DNA of 64,000 bases from Alkalicoccobacillus gibsonii (GTDB taxonomy: Bacteria; Bacillota; Bacilli; Bacillales; Bacillaceae_D). Made by a program: the position numbers and the translations under genes. Numbering within the stretch: position 1 is the first letter of the stretch; every line of letters begins with the position of its first letter. The stretch covers positions 914,221 through 978,220 of the forward strand of contig NZ_JAEUZA010000001.1 of assembly GCF_016798245.1 (NCBI RefSeq), in the 5' to 3' direction. Below are positions 1 through 8,303 of the stretch, piece after piece. Below the pieces are notes generated by a model, which was not told where the DNA came from, did no database searches, and saw only the letters and a program-made list of their open reading frames with translations.

Positions 1-30
1 AATTAATCAACCAAATATTTAACAGTAATG

Positions 31-67
31 AAAAAGGCTAATGATTTTAAAATCATTAGCCTTCTTT
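31..67. terminator. Bidirectional intrinsic terminator
   Basis: A near-perfect hairpin with arms AAGGCTAATGATTTT and AAAATCATTAGCCTT is followed by a T-rich run on the plus strand and preceded by A-rich bases. It lies just downstream of the small minus-strand gene at 74-247. Confidence 0.8.
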
Positions 68-73
68 TTAATT

Positions 74-247
74 CTAAGATAGAATAGCAATAATCGGAAT
101 TGAAAGAGCCACGATTGGGACAAGCACCCAATACCATTCGCTGGACTTTTCTTCTACGTATCCGGTTGCCTGTAGCTCTTCCACTTCTTTTCTTAATTCA
201 TCAATTTCCTGCTGCATTTGCTCGAGTCTTTCCTCAGTTTCGTTCAT
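74..247 (-). CDS. Small coiled-coil plus membrane-anchor protein (57 aa)
   Basis: A 57-residue protein read from an ATG preceded by GGAGGAG. Residues 1-35 are highly charged with heptad-like spacing (MNETEERLEQ..., many Glu/Gln), suggesting a short coiled coil. Residues 38-56 are hydrophobic (WYWVLVPIVALSIPIIAIL), a probable single C-terminal membrane segment. It ends on TAG immediately before a strong hairpin terminator, which supports a real single-gene unit. I do not recognise the family and infer no function beyond membrane anchoring of a soluble N-terminal helix. Confidence 0.6.
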   Translation of the reverse strand: MNETEERLEQMQQEIDELRKEVEELQATGYVEEKSSEWYWVLVPIVALSIPIIAILS

Positions 248-320
248 TCTTCTCCTCCTTCATCATTCTTTTACTCTAGTATAGCTTCCATTATTTTCAT
301 CTACAACATATTAAACAAAA

Positions 321-352
321 AAGCCTGCTCCATATTTCTTTTGAGCAGACTT
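321..352 (-). terminator. Intrinsic terminator after thyA
   Basis: On the minus strand a hairpin with arms AAGTCTGCTC and GAGCAGGCTT (one wobble) is followed by a T run, seven bases downstream of the thyA stop. Confidence 0.8.
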
Positions 353-359
353 AAAATGG

Positions 360-1253
360 TTAGATCGCAATTTCCATTTGAACTTTATCGCCAAATTGGT
401 AATGAAGTAACTGGAAATCATCAATTGTAAAATCATAAAAAGACGTAACTTCGGGATTAATGACAAGCTCTGGTGCTTGAAATTCCTTGCGGCTCACTTG
501 CTGCTGCAGCGGCTCCGTGTGTCGTTCGTAAATATGAGCGTCACCGATATGGAAATGGTACTCACCCAGCTCATAACCAGTCACTTGCGCAATCATACGC
601 TGAAGTACATTATATTGAAAAACATTAAATGGATTTCCCAGCCCCATATCATTGGAGCGACATCGCACTTCCAGATGGAGTTTGTTCCCTTTCACATGCC
701 ATTGTGTTTCATATACACATGGAGTCAAAGACATCTCATCTAGCTCATCTGGGTTCCAAAGCATCGTAATATGTCTACGTGAAGATGGATTTGACTTTAA
801 CTCTTGAATTAAGTAATCAACCTGATCAATTAAGATTGTATCTCCCGTTATTGCTTTGTGACTAGGATCGAGAAGTGCTGCGTCCAAATTCTTAACTGGA
901 TACATTCGATTACGCTTCCCTAATTGGTATCCGTAAGCCTTCCCTATTGTTCCATCCTCTTGCTCCCACTCATTCCAGATCTTAACGTTCATTTGACGAA
1001 GCTCATCTACATTATTTGATTTTTTTTGCCAAATCCACAGAAGCTCTCGTATCGCTGTTTTCCAAGCCACTTTTTTTGTTGTTAAGATTGGTACCTCTTT
1101 ATTTGAAAAATGCATGGACTGTGCCACAATCGATTTTGTGTAAGCAGGTTCTCCGTCTTTCCAAACGGTTCGAACGTGTTCGCCTTGATTGCTGTATCCA
1201 TCACTTATAATCTTGTTAATAATTTGTTTATACTGTACATCTGCCTCACTCAT
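360..1253 (-). CDS. thyA: Thymidylate synthase ThyA
   Basis: Methylates dUMP to dTMP with methylenetetrahydrofolate as donor and reductant; cytosolic. The 297-residue product carries the active-site motif LTPCVYETQW (nucleophile Cys179), the phosphate-binding SSRRH, and the C-terminal HIGDAHIY/DFTIDDF segments. It resembles the phage-type ThyA of B. subtilis more than the E. coli-like ThyB. The ATG of MSEADVQYK is chosen because AGGAGTG lies eight bases upstream; a longer reading from 1280 would overlap rtcB. About 20 extra residues sit after GKRNR (around residues 119-141) compared with my recollection of B. subtilis ThyA. It is the distal gene of an apparent rtcB-thyA unit. Confidence 0.95.
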   Translation of the reverse strand: MSEADVQYKQIINKIISDGYSNQGEHVRTVWKDGEPAYTKSIVAQSMHFSNKEVPILTTKKVAWKTAIRELLWIWQKKSNNVDELRQMNVKIWNEWEQEDGTIGKAYGYQLGKRNRMYPVKNLDAALLDPSHKAITGDTILIDQVDYLIQELKSNPSSRRHITMLWNPDELDEMSLTPCVYETQWHVKGNKLHLEVRCRSNDMGLGNPFNVFQYNVLQRMIAQVTGYELGEYHFHIGDAHIYERHTEPLQQQVSRKEFQAPELVINPEVTSFYDFTIDDFQLLHYQFGDKVQMEIAI

Positions 1254-1276
1254 CTTATTCACTCCTATATTGCTAC

Positions 1277-2500
1277 TCAATCCTTATATGGATCAAATTC
1301 ATTGGCTCCTGCCATACATACACCGATTGGCCGTAATACATGTTTCACTTCAATGGTCTCTTGGTGAGCTTTTAGCACACTTCTAAGCTTCTTATATACA
1401 AATGGGCTTTCATCCGTCCCTCCACCACGTAGTTCCACACCATATTCGTTCAGGGCATCATTCATTTGTTTAGGAGAAATGTCTCCACCTCTACGCTGTT
1501 TTGTTTTCCAGTTCATTTTGCCAGCTGCTTGTGTTCGACTCATGATACGACCGGCTCCATGAACCGTGCTAAAATAAGCCGCTTTATTTTCATCAGAATC
1601 CTTACCTTGGATTATGACCGACTCATCCCCCATACTGCCCCCAATAAACCCCCACTGACCTGGTGCATTAGGAGTCGCTCCCTTTCGGACAACCACGACC
1701 TCTTTGTTATCATGGGTTTCCTTCCAAGCAAAGTTGTGATGATTATGAACCGTAAACGTTGCATGTGCCTTTATGATTTCAAGCACCTTATCAATCACAT
1801 AGTCTCGGCCAGCATACGCATAACGCCCAGCCAACGTCATGGCTTCAAAATACATCTTTCCAATATCAGAACCTGTATCAAACAAAGTTGGGACGTCCTC
1901 CATCTTTTCACCGCCAACCTTGTCATGAAACGCTTTTCCTTTGGCTAGATTTAAAAATCCACTCGCTGTTTTATGACCAAACCCGCGACTCCCAAAGTGA
2001 TTTGCAATCCAAATATCTCCTGTTTTCTCTTCCACAAACAAATCAACAAAATGATTACCGCTTCCCACGGTTCCCAGCTGCTTTCTAGCTAATTCCTTAA
2101 ACGTATCTTTTGTTTGATGATCAATCTCATCAAACACACTCCAAGCGGGATCATCAAATAATTCATGATCAACCGATTCACGATTTCCTCGGCCAATTCC
2201 AAAGGAGATGGTACGAGCAATGTCATCCATGATTTTAGGGATCTGTCGTTTGATCTCTTTGTATGTACAATTTGTGCGAACCGCTTTGTTTCCACAAGCA
2301 ATATCGTATCCTACACCTGAAGGAGAAATCTGACCATCATACACCATGACTCCCCCCACAGGCTGACTGTACCCTTTATGATGATCTGCCATTAATAAGC
2401 TTTGTACAACATTTCCGTGATTAGCACATAATACAGCTTGTTCAACCGCATTATCTAACGGGCGACCCCAGACGCGTACAGACTTTATCTCTTGGTACAT
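1277..2500 (-). CDS. rtcB: RtcB-family 3'-phosphate RNA ligase
   Basis: RtcB joins RNA 2',3'-cyclic or 3'-phosphate ends to 5'-OH ends using GTP and Mn2+. The 407 residues equal the bacterial RtcB length. Visible hallmarks are MADHHKGY (37-44), GVGYDIACG with the metal-binding Cys69, GSGNHF (146-151), NHFGSRG (167-173), the HNHHNF segment near 252-257, GGSMGDES, and HGAGR, whose His314 matches the guanylated His of E. coli RtcB. An ATG with AGAGGTGATAG upstream starts it. Its stop lies 23 bases before the thyA start, so the two are probably co-transcribed. No rtcA cyclase or archease gene is adjacent. Role is inferred from family: RNA repair, rRNA or tRNA end healing. Confidence 0.93.
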   Translation of the reverse strand: MYQEIKSVRVWGRPLDNAVEQAVLCANHGNVVQSLLMADHHKGYSQPVGGVMVYDGQISPSGVGYDIACGNKAVRTNCTYKEIKRQIPKIMDDIARTISFGIGRGNRESVDHELFDDPAWSVFDEIDHQTKDTFKELARKQLGTVGSGNHFVDLFVEEKTGDIWIANHFGSRGFGHKTASGFLNLAKGKAFHDKVGGEKMEDVPTLFDTGSDIGKMYFEAMTLAGRYAYAGRDYVIDKVLEIIKAHATFTVHNHHNFAWKETHDNKEVVVVRKGATPNAPGQWGFIGGSMGDESVIIQGKDSDENKAAYFSTVHGAGRIMSRTQAAGKMNWKTKQRRGGDISPKQMNDALNEYGVELRGGGTDESPFVYKKLRSVLKAHQETIEVKHVLRPIGVCMAGANEFDPYKD

Positions 2501-2574
2501 TCTATCACCTCTAATTACTCTTTACGTTATCATACGTTTTTTCCTATAGAAGTGAAAGAGGAACTCACAAAAAA

Positions 2575-2609
2575 ATCCAGCAGCAGACATGAGCTGCCTT
2601 TGCTGGATT
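2575..2609 (-). terminator. Intrinsic terminator after queF
   Basis: Hairpin with arms AATCCAGCA and TGCTGGATT, with a further inner stem, followed by a T run on the minus strand just beyond the queF stop. Confidence 0.8.
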
Positions 2610-2618
2610 CTAACGTAG

Positions 2619-3116
2619 TTATCGATTCGTGATCGTTTCTGGATAAAGATCATGATTCATCATTCGATAGTTCGCCATCTCTTCAAACTTTGTACCTGGC
2701 TTTCCATAGTTACAGTACGGATCAATACTAATCCCGCCACGCGGCGTGAATTTGCCCCATACCTCAATGTAACGAGGATCCATAAGCTCAATTAAATCGT
2801 TCATGATCTTATTCATACAGTCCTCGTGAAAATCACCATGGTTTCTGAAGCTAAATAAATATAGCTTTAACGATTTGCTTTCAACCATTTTCACATCAGG
2901 TACATAACTAATATAGATCGCTGCAAAGTCAGGTTGACCAGTAATCGGGCAAAGAGAAGTGAATTCTGGGCAGTTAAATTTCACGAAATAGTCTCGATTT
3001 GGATGTTGATTTTCAAAGACTTCAAGGATTCTGGGGTTATATTCCACTTCATATTTTGTGCCTTGATTACCAAGTAATGTGACACCTTCAAGCTCTTCTT
3101 TTTGTCTTCCACTCAT
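2619..3116 (-). CDS. queF: NADPH-dependent preQ0 reductase QueF
   Basis: Reduces the nitrile of 7-cyano-7-deazaguanine (preQ0) to the amine preQ1, the last precursor made before insertion into tRNA. At 165 residues it matches the single-domain Bacillus type. Motifs: the nucleophile Cys56 in [12 protein letters not shown], with Asp63 positioned as proton donor, and the family signature ESKSLK, followed by HGDFHE. It is the last gene of queC-queD-queE-queF and is followed by a strong terminator. Confidence 0.97.
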   Translation of the reverse strand: MSGRQKEELEGVTLLGNQGTKYEVEYNPRILEVFENQHPNRDYFVKFNCPEFTSLCPITGQPDFAAIYISYVPDVKMVESKSLKLYLFSFRNHGDFHEDCMNKIMNDLIELMDPRYIEVWGKFTPRGGISIDPYCNYGKPGTKFEEMANYRMMNHDLYPETITNR

Positions 3117-3128
3117 TTAACTCTCTCC

Positions 3129-3839
3129 TTATACGCCTCGTTTGTTTCCCCATACTAAAGTATGAAGCTGAGGTAACACACGAGCATTGTTCATAGATTC
3201 AGCTGCAACAGCTTTATCAATAAGCCATTCATATCTTGTTAATAGATCTGAAAGTAATGCTTGATCATTTGTTGTTAATGCATCTGGATTTCCAACTTGT
3301 AGATAAAACGGAATCTCTGGATAACGCTTATGCACATCTTCTGCATAGCAGAAGTCTACGTCATCAAATACAACAACTTTTAAACTTGCCTGCTCTTTCG
3401 TCAGATGCTCAAAAAAAACGTCTAGCTTCTCGAAGTCTGTATCCATTCCTGAGCTAGGCGGTTTAGGTGAAATCGTTACATCCGTAATCATAGGTAACCA
3501 ATCCTGCCAGATCGTTCCTTGAGTTTCAATGGCTGTTTCAATATTCAGCTCAGCAAGTTGATGAATCAGTTCCCCGATTCCTTTATGCAAAGCAGGATTG
3601 CCTCCAGAAATGGTAACGTGAGAGAATTTTTCTCCCCCTACTTCTTTCAACTTGAGAATAATATCTTCGGCAGTCATTAATGTACTTTTTCCTGTACCAT
3701 CCCATGTAAAGCTCGAGTCACACCACGAACATTTGTAATCACAGCCACCGGTACGCACAAACATCGTTTTTTTACCAATAACCATTCCTTCACCTTGAAT
3801 GGTTGGTCCAAAGATCTCCATTACCGGTATCTTACGCAT
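3129..3839 (-). CDS. queE: 7-carboxy-7-deazaguanine synthase QueE
   Basis: Radical SAM enzyme that contracts 6-carboxy-tetrahydropterin to 7-carboxy-7-deazaguanine in preQ0 synthesis. The cluster-binding Cys are C33, C37 and C40 (C-x3-C-x2-C) in GGCDYKCSWCDSSF, preceded by the substrate-binding GPTIQGEG. The start MRKIPVMEIF is chosen because AAGGTG lies upstream inside the end of queD; the genes then overlap by eight bases, typical of translational coupling. A longer in-frame reading to 3926 lies wholly within queD and is unlikely. The product is 236 residues. Confidence 0.95.
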   Translation of the reverse strand: MRKIPVMEIFGPTIQGEGMVIGKKTMFVRTGGCDYKCSWCDSSFTWDGTGKSTLMTAEDIILKLKEVGGEKFSHVTISGGNPALHKGIGELIHQLAELNIETAIETQGTIWQDWLPMITDVTISPKPPSSGMDTDFEKLDVFFEHLTKEQASLKVVVFDDVDFCYAEDVHKRYPEIPFYLQVGNPDALTTNDQALLSDLLTRYEWLIDKAVAAESMNNARVLPQLHTLVWGNKRGV

Positions 3840-4260
3840 GAGAATCACCTTGCTTTGGTCGAAATACAACATAGCTTGTTGGCGTTTCGCGTACAACAAC
3901 CTGCAAACAAACCGGTTTGTTTGCAAGTGTATTTAATTCAGCTTGAACCGCCTCACCAATCTGACGAGAAACCTCCTCAGTTGTTGGGGGCCGGTTACTA
4001 AACTCGGCGTGCTGATTTAACAAAGTATGATCATAACGTTTATGAACGATTTGCTTAAGGCGTTTGAAATCCACTAAAAAACCTAGTTCGTCTAACTCAT
4101 CACCTGCAATTGTGACATTAATAAAATACGTATGACCGTGCATGTTTTGACAGTTTCCCGCTCTTTCATCATCAATATAATGAGCAGCCGCCAAATGCAT
4201 GTCTTTATTTAGTTCAAATGTATAGGAATGCGGTACTTGCGGATAAAATTGCTGTAGCAT
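3832..4260 (-). CDS. queD: 6-carboxy-5,6,7,8-tetrahydropterin synthase QueD
   Basis: Converts dihydroneopterin triphosphate to 6-carboxy-tetrahydropterin, the first committed step from GTP cyclohydrolase product to queuosine. The 142 residues show zinc ligands His27, His41 and His43 (AAAHYI and MHGHTY), catalytic Cys37 in AGNCQN, and the glutamate of VRETPTS. Its start codon shares one base with the queC stop (TAATG), indicating tight coupling. Confidence 0.96.
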   Translation of the reverse strand: MLQQFYPQVPHSYTFELNKDMHLAAAHYIDDERAGNCQNMHGHTYFINVTIAGDELDELGFLVDFKRLKQIVHKRYDHTLLNQHAEFSNRPPTTEEVSRQIGEAVQAELNTLANKPVCLQVVVRETPTSYVVFRPKQGDSHA

Positions 4261-4925
4261 TACGCTTGCTCCCCTTTCTTAGAAAGATAAGCGTCTAAGC
4301 CATTCTTTCTGAGGATACAGGAAGGACACTCGCCACAGCCATCACCGCGCACACCGTGATAGCAAGTTAATGTTTTTTCACGAACAAAGGTAAGAGCGTC
4401 TAATTCATCTGCAAGCTCCCATGTTTGTTCTTTATTGAGCCACATTAAAGGTGTATGAATGACAAATTGTTCATCCATTGCCAAGTTTAATGTAACATTT
4501 AGAGATTTAATAAATACATCACGGCAATCCGGATATCCGCTAAAATCTGTCTCGCAGACTCCAGTAATTAGATGACGTGCACCCATTTCACGAGCATACA
4601 CAGCTGCAAACGATAAGAATAAGTGATTGCGTCCTGCAACAAATGTTGACGGCAGTTCTCCCTCTTCTCCATCTTTCACTTCGATGTCATCTCGCGTTAA
4701 GGCGTTAGCAGACAGTTGATTAATGAGCGTCATATCTAGTACGTGAAACGATACACCTAACTCGTCTGCAATTTCTTTTGCACATTCAATTTCTGCGGCG
4801 TGCCTTTGACCATAATCAAACGTTACCGTATAGACTTCTTTAAATTCCTTTAGTGCCCAGAACAGACACGTTGTACTGTCTTGTCCACCGCTAAACACAA
4901 CGACGGCTTTCTCTTCTTTCATCAT
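4260..4925 (-). CDS. queC: 7-cyano-7-deazaguanine synthase QueC
   Basis: ATP-dependent amidation and dehydration of 7-carboxy-7-deazaguanine to preQ0. The 221-residue protein has the PP-loop SGGQDS at 12-17 and a C-terminal zinc site with Cys188, Cys197, Cys200 and Cys203. First gene of queCDEF. The leader upstream carries a preQ1-I riboswitch, so expression should fall when preQ1 is plentiful. An AAGGAG site precedes the paired ATG codons; the first is annotated. Confidence 0.97.
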   Translation of the reverse strand: MMKEEKAVVVFSGGQDSTTCLFWALKEFKEVYTVTFDYGQRHAAEIECAKEIADELGVSFHVLDMTLINQLSANALTRDDIEVKDGEEGELPSTFVAGRNHLFLSFAAVYAREMGARHLITGVCETDFSGYPDCRDVFIKSLNVTLNLAMDEQFVIHTPLMWLNKEQTWELADELDALTFVREKTLTCYHGVRGDGCGECPSCILRKNGLDAYLSKKGEQA

Positions 4926-4985
4926 ACACTCTTAACTCCTTTTTTAAGGAAAAAGAGCGTTCGTAACCCCAAACACAGGAAAAAA

Positions 4986-5053
4986 AACTGGTCCAGTTAA
5001 AAACGGAACTCAGCTTACTGTTAGTTTTTTATAGAGGGAGTTTGCGAACCTCT
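4986..5053 (-). promoter_or_regulatory. PreQ1-I riboswitch with downstream terminator stem
   Basis: The aptamer is at 5021-5053 on the minus strand. It begins AGAGGTTC, closes the first stem with CCCTCT, and ends in the A-rich tail ATAAAAAACTAA, matching the class I preQ1 aptamer as known from the B. subtilis queC leader. About 20 bases downstream an AACTG/CAGTT stem (4986-4998) is followed by about eight T residues. The aptamer tail AAAAACT can pair with that terminator's AGTTTTT, giving a plausible ligand-controlled transcription switch. The aptamer assignment is direct; the mechanism is inferred. Confidence 0.92.
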
Positions 5054-5110
5054 TATACCTATTCAATCCGTTAGAACTAGTTTAACATAACTATTCTCAG
5101 TCAGCTATTC

Positions 5111-5139
5111 TTTTCACTTTGCGTAAAAGTTGGTAATAT
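5111..5139 (+). promoter_or_regulatory. Putative sigma-A promoter of ampS
   Basis: TTTTCA, 17 bases, TAATAT with an upstream TGG (extended -10). It is suitably placed ahead of the AmpS start at 5184. Prediction only. Confidence 0.45.
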
Positions 5140-5183
5140 AGGAGAGAATAGAAATTCAGTTTGCTTAATTGAGGAGGCTCTTT

Positions 5184-6413
5184 ATGTCTTTTGTTGAACA
5201 AGTAGAAAAATATGCAGATCTCGCCGTAAAAGTAGGAGTTAATATTCAACCAGGTCAAACACTGGTTATTCGCACTCCACTCTTTGCAGCGGAATTTGTT
5301 CGGGTGGTAGCTAAAAAAGCGTATGAAGCTGGAGCTGGTCACGTAGAAGTGGAATGGTCAGATGAAGAAATTTCTAAGCTGAAATATCATCTAGCACCAG
5401 ACGAATCTTTTCATACATATCCAGAGTGGCGCGCAAAAGGTCTAGAAGAAGAAGCTGAAAAAGGCTCTGCCTTCTTGAGTATTACTGGATCTGACCCGGA
5501 TTTACTAAAGGGTGTTGACCCAACACGTATTGCCAATGCGAACAAAGCAGCTGGTGCCGCATTAAATGGCTTTAGACGATACATCACTTCTGATAAAGTG
5601 AGCTGGTCGATTGTTGCAGTACCTTCAGTAGGCTGGGCAGAAACCGTTTTTCCTGAAGAGAAAGGTGAAAAAGCCGTTGAAAAACTTTGGGATGCTATTT
5701 TTGCAGCCACTCGAATTGATCAAGCGGATCCTGTAGCAGCATGGAAAGAACATCTTGCTACATTGGACGAAAAAATGGAGATTTTAAACCAACAGCACTT
5801 CCACTCGCTTCATTACACAGCGGAAGGAACAGATCTAACAATCGAATTACCAGAAACACATCTATGGGTGTCTGGGGGCAGTATTAGTAAAAGTGGCGTT
5901 GATTTTGTTGCCAACATGCCAACGGAAGAAGTCTTTACAGCTGCGAAAAAAACTGGCGTAGATGGTCATGTTACAAGCACCAAGCCACTTAGCTACGGCG
6001 GCTCACTAATTGAGAACTTCACTCTTACTTTCGAAGAGGGTAAAATCGTAAAAGCCACTGCAGAAAAAGGTCAAGAAACACTAGAACGACTACTAGAGAA
6101 CGATGAAAACTCTCGTTACATTGGTGAAGTTGCACTTGTTCCGCACCAATCACCGATCTCAGATACAAACATTATTTTCTTTAATACACTGTTTGATGAG
6201 AATGCTTCAAACCACTTAGCCATTGGAAGTGCCTATGCGTTTAATATCGAAGGTGGTAAAGAAATGACGAACGAAGAGCTTGAAGCAAACGGAATCAATA
6301 CAAGCCAAACTCATGTTGACTTCATGGTTGGTTCTGCTTCAATGGACATTGATGGGATTCAAAAAGATGGCAGTCGTGTTCCTGTATTCCGTAAAGGAAA
6401 CTGGGCGATCTAA
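5184..6413 (+). CDS. ampS: M29-family metallo-aminopeptidase (AmpS-like)
   Basis: Cytosolic leucyl/general aminopeptidase of clan MQ that removes N-terminal residues from peptides, probably with Co or Zn. The 409-residue length fits the family (about 410). Recognisable segments are PGQTLVIRTP near the N-terminus, the NMPTEEVFTA metal-site region, and the C-terminal HVDFMVGSASMDIDG with FRKGNWAI. The ATG follows GAGGAGG by seven bases; an upstream TTG reading is less likely. It stands alone, diverging from queCDEF, and its 3' end abuts a repeated element that may also end transcription. Confidence 0.93.
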   Translation: MSFVEQVEKYADLAVKVGVNIQPGQTLVIRTPLFAAEFVRVVAKKAYEAGAGHVEVEWSDEEISKLKYHLAPDESFHTYPEWRAKGLEEEAEKGSAFLSITGSDPDLLKGVDPTRIANANKAAGAALNGFRRYITSDKVSWSIVAVPSVGWAETVFPEEKGEKAVEKLWDAIFAATRIDQADPVAAWKEHLATLDEKMEILNQQHFHSLHYTAEGTDLTIELPETHLWVSGGSISKSGVDFVANMPTEEVFTAAKKTGVDGHVTSTKPLSYGGSLIENFTLTFEEGKIVKATAEKGQETLERLLENDENSRYIGEVALVPHQSPISDTNIIFFNTLFDENASNHLAIGSAYAFNIEGGKEMTNEELEANGINTSQTHVDFMVGSASMDIDGIQKDGSRVPVFRKGNWAI

Positions 6414-6420
6414 TCAAATA

Positions 6421-6682
6421 GAGGCTGAGCCAAAACTAAAAATCAACGAGAAAATGGCGAATGATTCTTCGATCGAATCATTCGCCATTCGTGTTTTTGA
6501 AAAAACGAGCGGAAGGAGAACCCGAGACTCCTGCGGAAAAACACGTGTCTGAAGACTCAGCAGTGGTGTTCTTCCACTGATGAGGCTGAAGCCGTGTCCG
6601 CGGAAAGCGAGGGTTTCTCCTGGAGCGGATTTCTTGCTATATTCGTTTTTAACTCACTAATTTGATGTTTTGGCTCAGCATC
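6421..6682. repeat. MITE-like repeat with terminal inverted repeats
   Basis: A ~260-bp noncoding unit is bounded by the perfect 13-bp inverted repeat GCTGAGCCAAAAC (6424-6436 and 6667-6679). Just inside the left end is a perfect 15-bp stem with a 7-base loop (AATGGCGAATGATTC, 6453-6489). The interior is more GC-rich than its surroundings and forms a long imperfect stem: AGGAGAACCCGAG near 6515 pairs with AGGAGAAACCCTCG read on the opposite strand near 6600-6625. The GCGGAAAGCGAG-type core resembles repeats I know to be dispersed in Bacillaceae genomes. It lies between two convergent genes and may serve as their terminator. Copy number cannot be seen here. Confidence 0.7.
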
Positions 6683-6689
6683 TTTTTTA

Positions 6690-8042
6690 TTATGGTTCTA
6701 GTCTTTCCCCTCTTCTAAATTCCTGAAATCTTTTAGTTTCATGCACAACAACCCCTGATAACAAGATCAGTCCAATCAAGTTTGGTATGGCCATTAACGC
6801 ATTAAAGATATCAGCAATGTTCCAAACAATTTCTAGATGGGAAACAGCTCCTACAAAGACGACTAGTACATATACGGTTCGATAGATGTACGCATTTCGA
6901 TCACCAAACAAGTAACCAAAACACTTTTCTCCATAGTAAGACCAACCAAGAACGGTTGTGTAGGCAAAAAAGATAATACCTATCGTGACAATCAAACCGC
7001 CATAGCCAGGTAAGAATGATTCAAAGGCAGCTCCAGTTAATATGTCTTGGCTTGTGTCTCCAAGACCAAATTGCATAATACTCATTACGATCACTAAACC
7101 GGTAATCGTACACACAATCATCGTGTCTAAAAATGTCCCAGTCATTGAGACCAATGCTTGACGACCAGGGTAATCCGTTTTGGCTGCTGCGGCTGCAATT
7201 GGTGCAGATCCTAGACCTGCCTCATTGGAGAATACTCCTCTGGCAACCCCGTATCGAATTGCTGTACCAATAGCGCCACCAGCAACTGATTCTCCAGTAA
7301 AGGCAGCCTTAAAAATCATCGCAAACGCTTCTGGTACTAGATTAATATTTAAAAGAATAATAATTAAGCCACCTACTATGTAGAAAATTGCCATAAACGG
7401 TACAATAACAGAAGCAAATTTACCTATACTTTTTATTCCACCAAGTAAGACTAACCCAGTAAGGACAGCAAGTGCCAATCCTGTTATCCAAGGTGTGATT
7501 CCAAAATTAGAACTTAGAGCTCCTGCTACAGTATTAACCTGAGTCATATTACCGATGCCGAATGAAGCCAGGAATCCAAATAATGCGAATAATACCGCCA
7601 ACCATTTCCAGCCTAAGCCTTTTTCTATGTAATACATCGGACCACCGGATATCTCACCTTTTTCATTAACTACCCGGTATTTCACTGCAAGGATTGCTTC
7701 TGCATATTTGGTTGCCATTCCGAAGAATGCTGCGGCCCACATCCAAAAAATTGCGCCTACCCCTCCAAGTAGTACGGCCGAAGCGACCCCAGCCATATTA
7801 CCAATCCCAAGCGTGGCTGCCATTGCAGTCATTAACGATTGGAAATGAGAGATATCTCCCTCTTCTTCACTATTTTTATCTGATTTTGTAAAAACAAGCT
7901 TCAACGCATAAGGTAATTGAAACACTTGTAAAAGTCCTAATCTCACTGTAAGGAGAATACCAGTTCCTACAATTAAAATAAGAGTGGCAGGACCCCAAAC
8001 GATATCCCCTATTGCGCCTACTAAATCACTGAACCAGTCCAT
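6690..8042 (-). CDS. Sodium:alanine/glycine symporter (AGCS family)
   Basis: Membrane carrier that imports a small neutral amino acid (alanine or glycine; glutamine in some members) with Na+. The 450 residues contain roughly ten or eleven hydrophobic helices. The family signature GGPMYYIEKGLG lies near residue 133, and GVARGVFSNEAGLGSAP is characteristic of AGCS proteins. Substrate cannot be fixed from sequence; B. subtilis AlsT is one homologue. A good sigma-A promoter precedes it. Its stop lies only eight bases from the MITE-like repeat. Confidence 0.9.
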   Translation of the reverse strand: MDWFSDLVGAIGDIVWGPATLILIVGTGILLTVRLGLLQVFQLPYALKLVFTKSDKNSEEEGDISHFQSLMTAMAATLGIGNMAGVASAVLLGGVGAIFWMWAAAFFGMATKYAEAILAVKYRVVNEKGEISGGPMYYIEKGLGWKWLAVLFALFGFLASFGIGNMTQVNTVAGALSSNFGITPWITGLALAVLTGLVLLGGIKSIGKFASVIVPFMAIFYIVGGLIIILLNINLVPEAFAMIFKAAFTGESVAGGAIGTAIRYGVARGVFSNEAGLGSAPIAAAAAKTDYPGRQALVSMTGTFLDTMIVCTITGLVIVMSIMQFGLGDTSQDILTGAAFESFLPGYGGLIVTIGIIFFAYTTVLGWSYYGEKCFGYLFGDRNAYIYRTVYVLVVFVGAVSHLEIVWNIADIFNALMAIPNLIGLILLSGVVVHETKRFQEFRRGERLEP

Positions 8043-8086
8043 CCAATTCTCCTCTCGTCACTAAACTGTAACATCTATAAGACTAA

Positions 8087-8115
8087 ATTCTACGTATTTC
8101 GTACCTCCCCGTCAA
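8087..8115 (-). promoter_or_regulatory. Sigma-A promoter of the AGCS symporter gene
   Basis: On the minus strand TTGACG, 17 bases, TAGAAT, about 45 bases ahead of the start codon. Confidence 0.65.
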
Positions 8116-8232
8116 TCTATTTGTTAAATTATTCGACAAGAAATCTCAATCCCCTTTAAAATATTGAGAAAAAACCAAATTTTTGGATGGATATGATATC
8201 TATGAAAATTCATATACAACCAAACAAAGAAA

Positions 8233-8263
8233 GACTAGTCATTCATTTAAGAATCACTAGTCC
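8233..8263 (-). terminator. Intrinsic terminator after acylphosphatase
   Basis: GACTAGT / ACTAGTC arms with an inner ATTC/GAAT stem are followed on the minus strand by TTTCTTTGTTT. It ends the aprX-like/acylphosphatase unit. Confidence 0.7.
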
Positions 8264-8303
8264 AGATATACTTCACTCTTATTTCTCTTCATCCTGATTC
8301 ATT

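Noticed and set aside
1466-1948. 160-residue plus-strand frame inside rtcB
   Set aside because: Shadow of the strongly conserved rtcB reading frame; no start signals.
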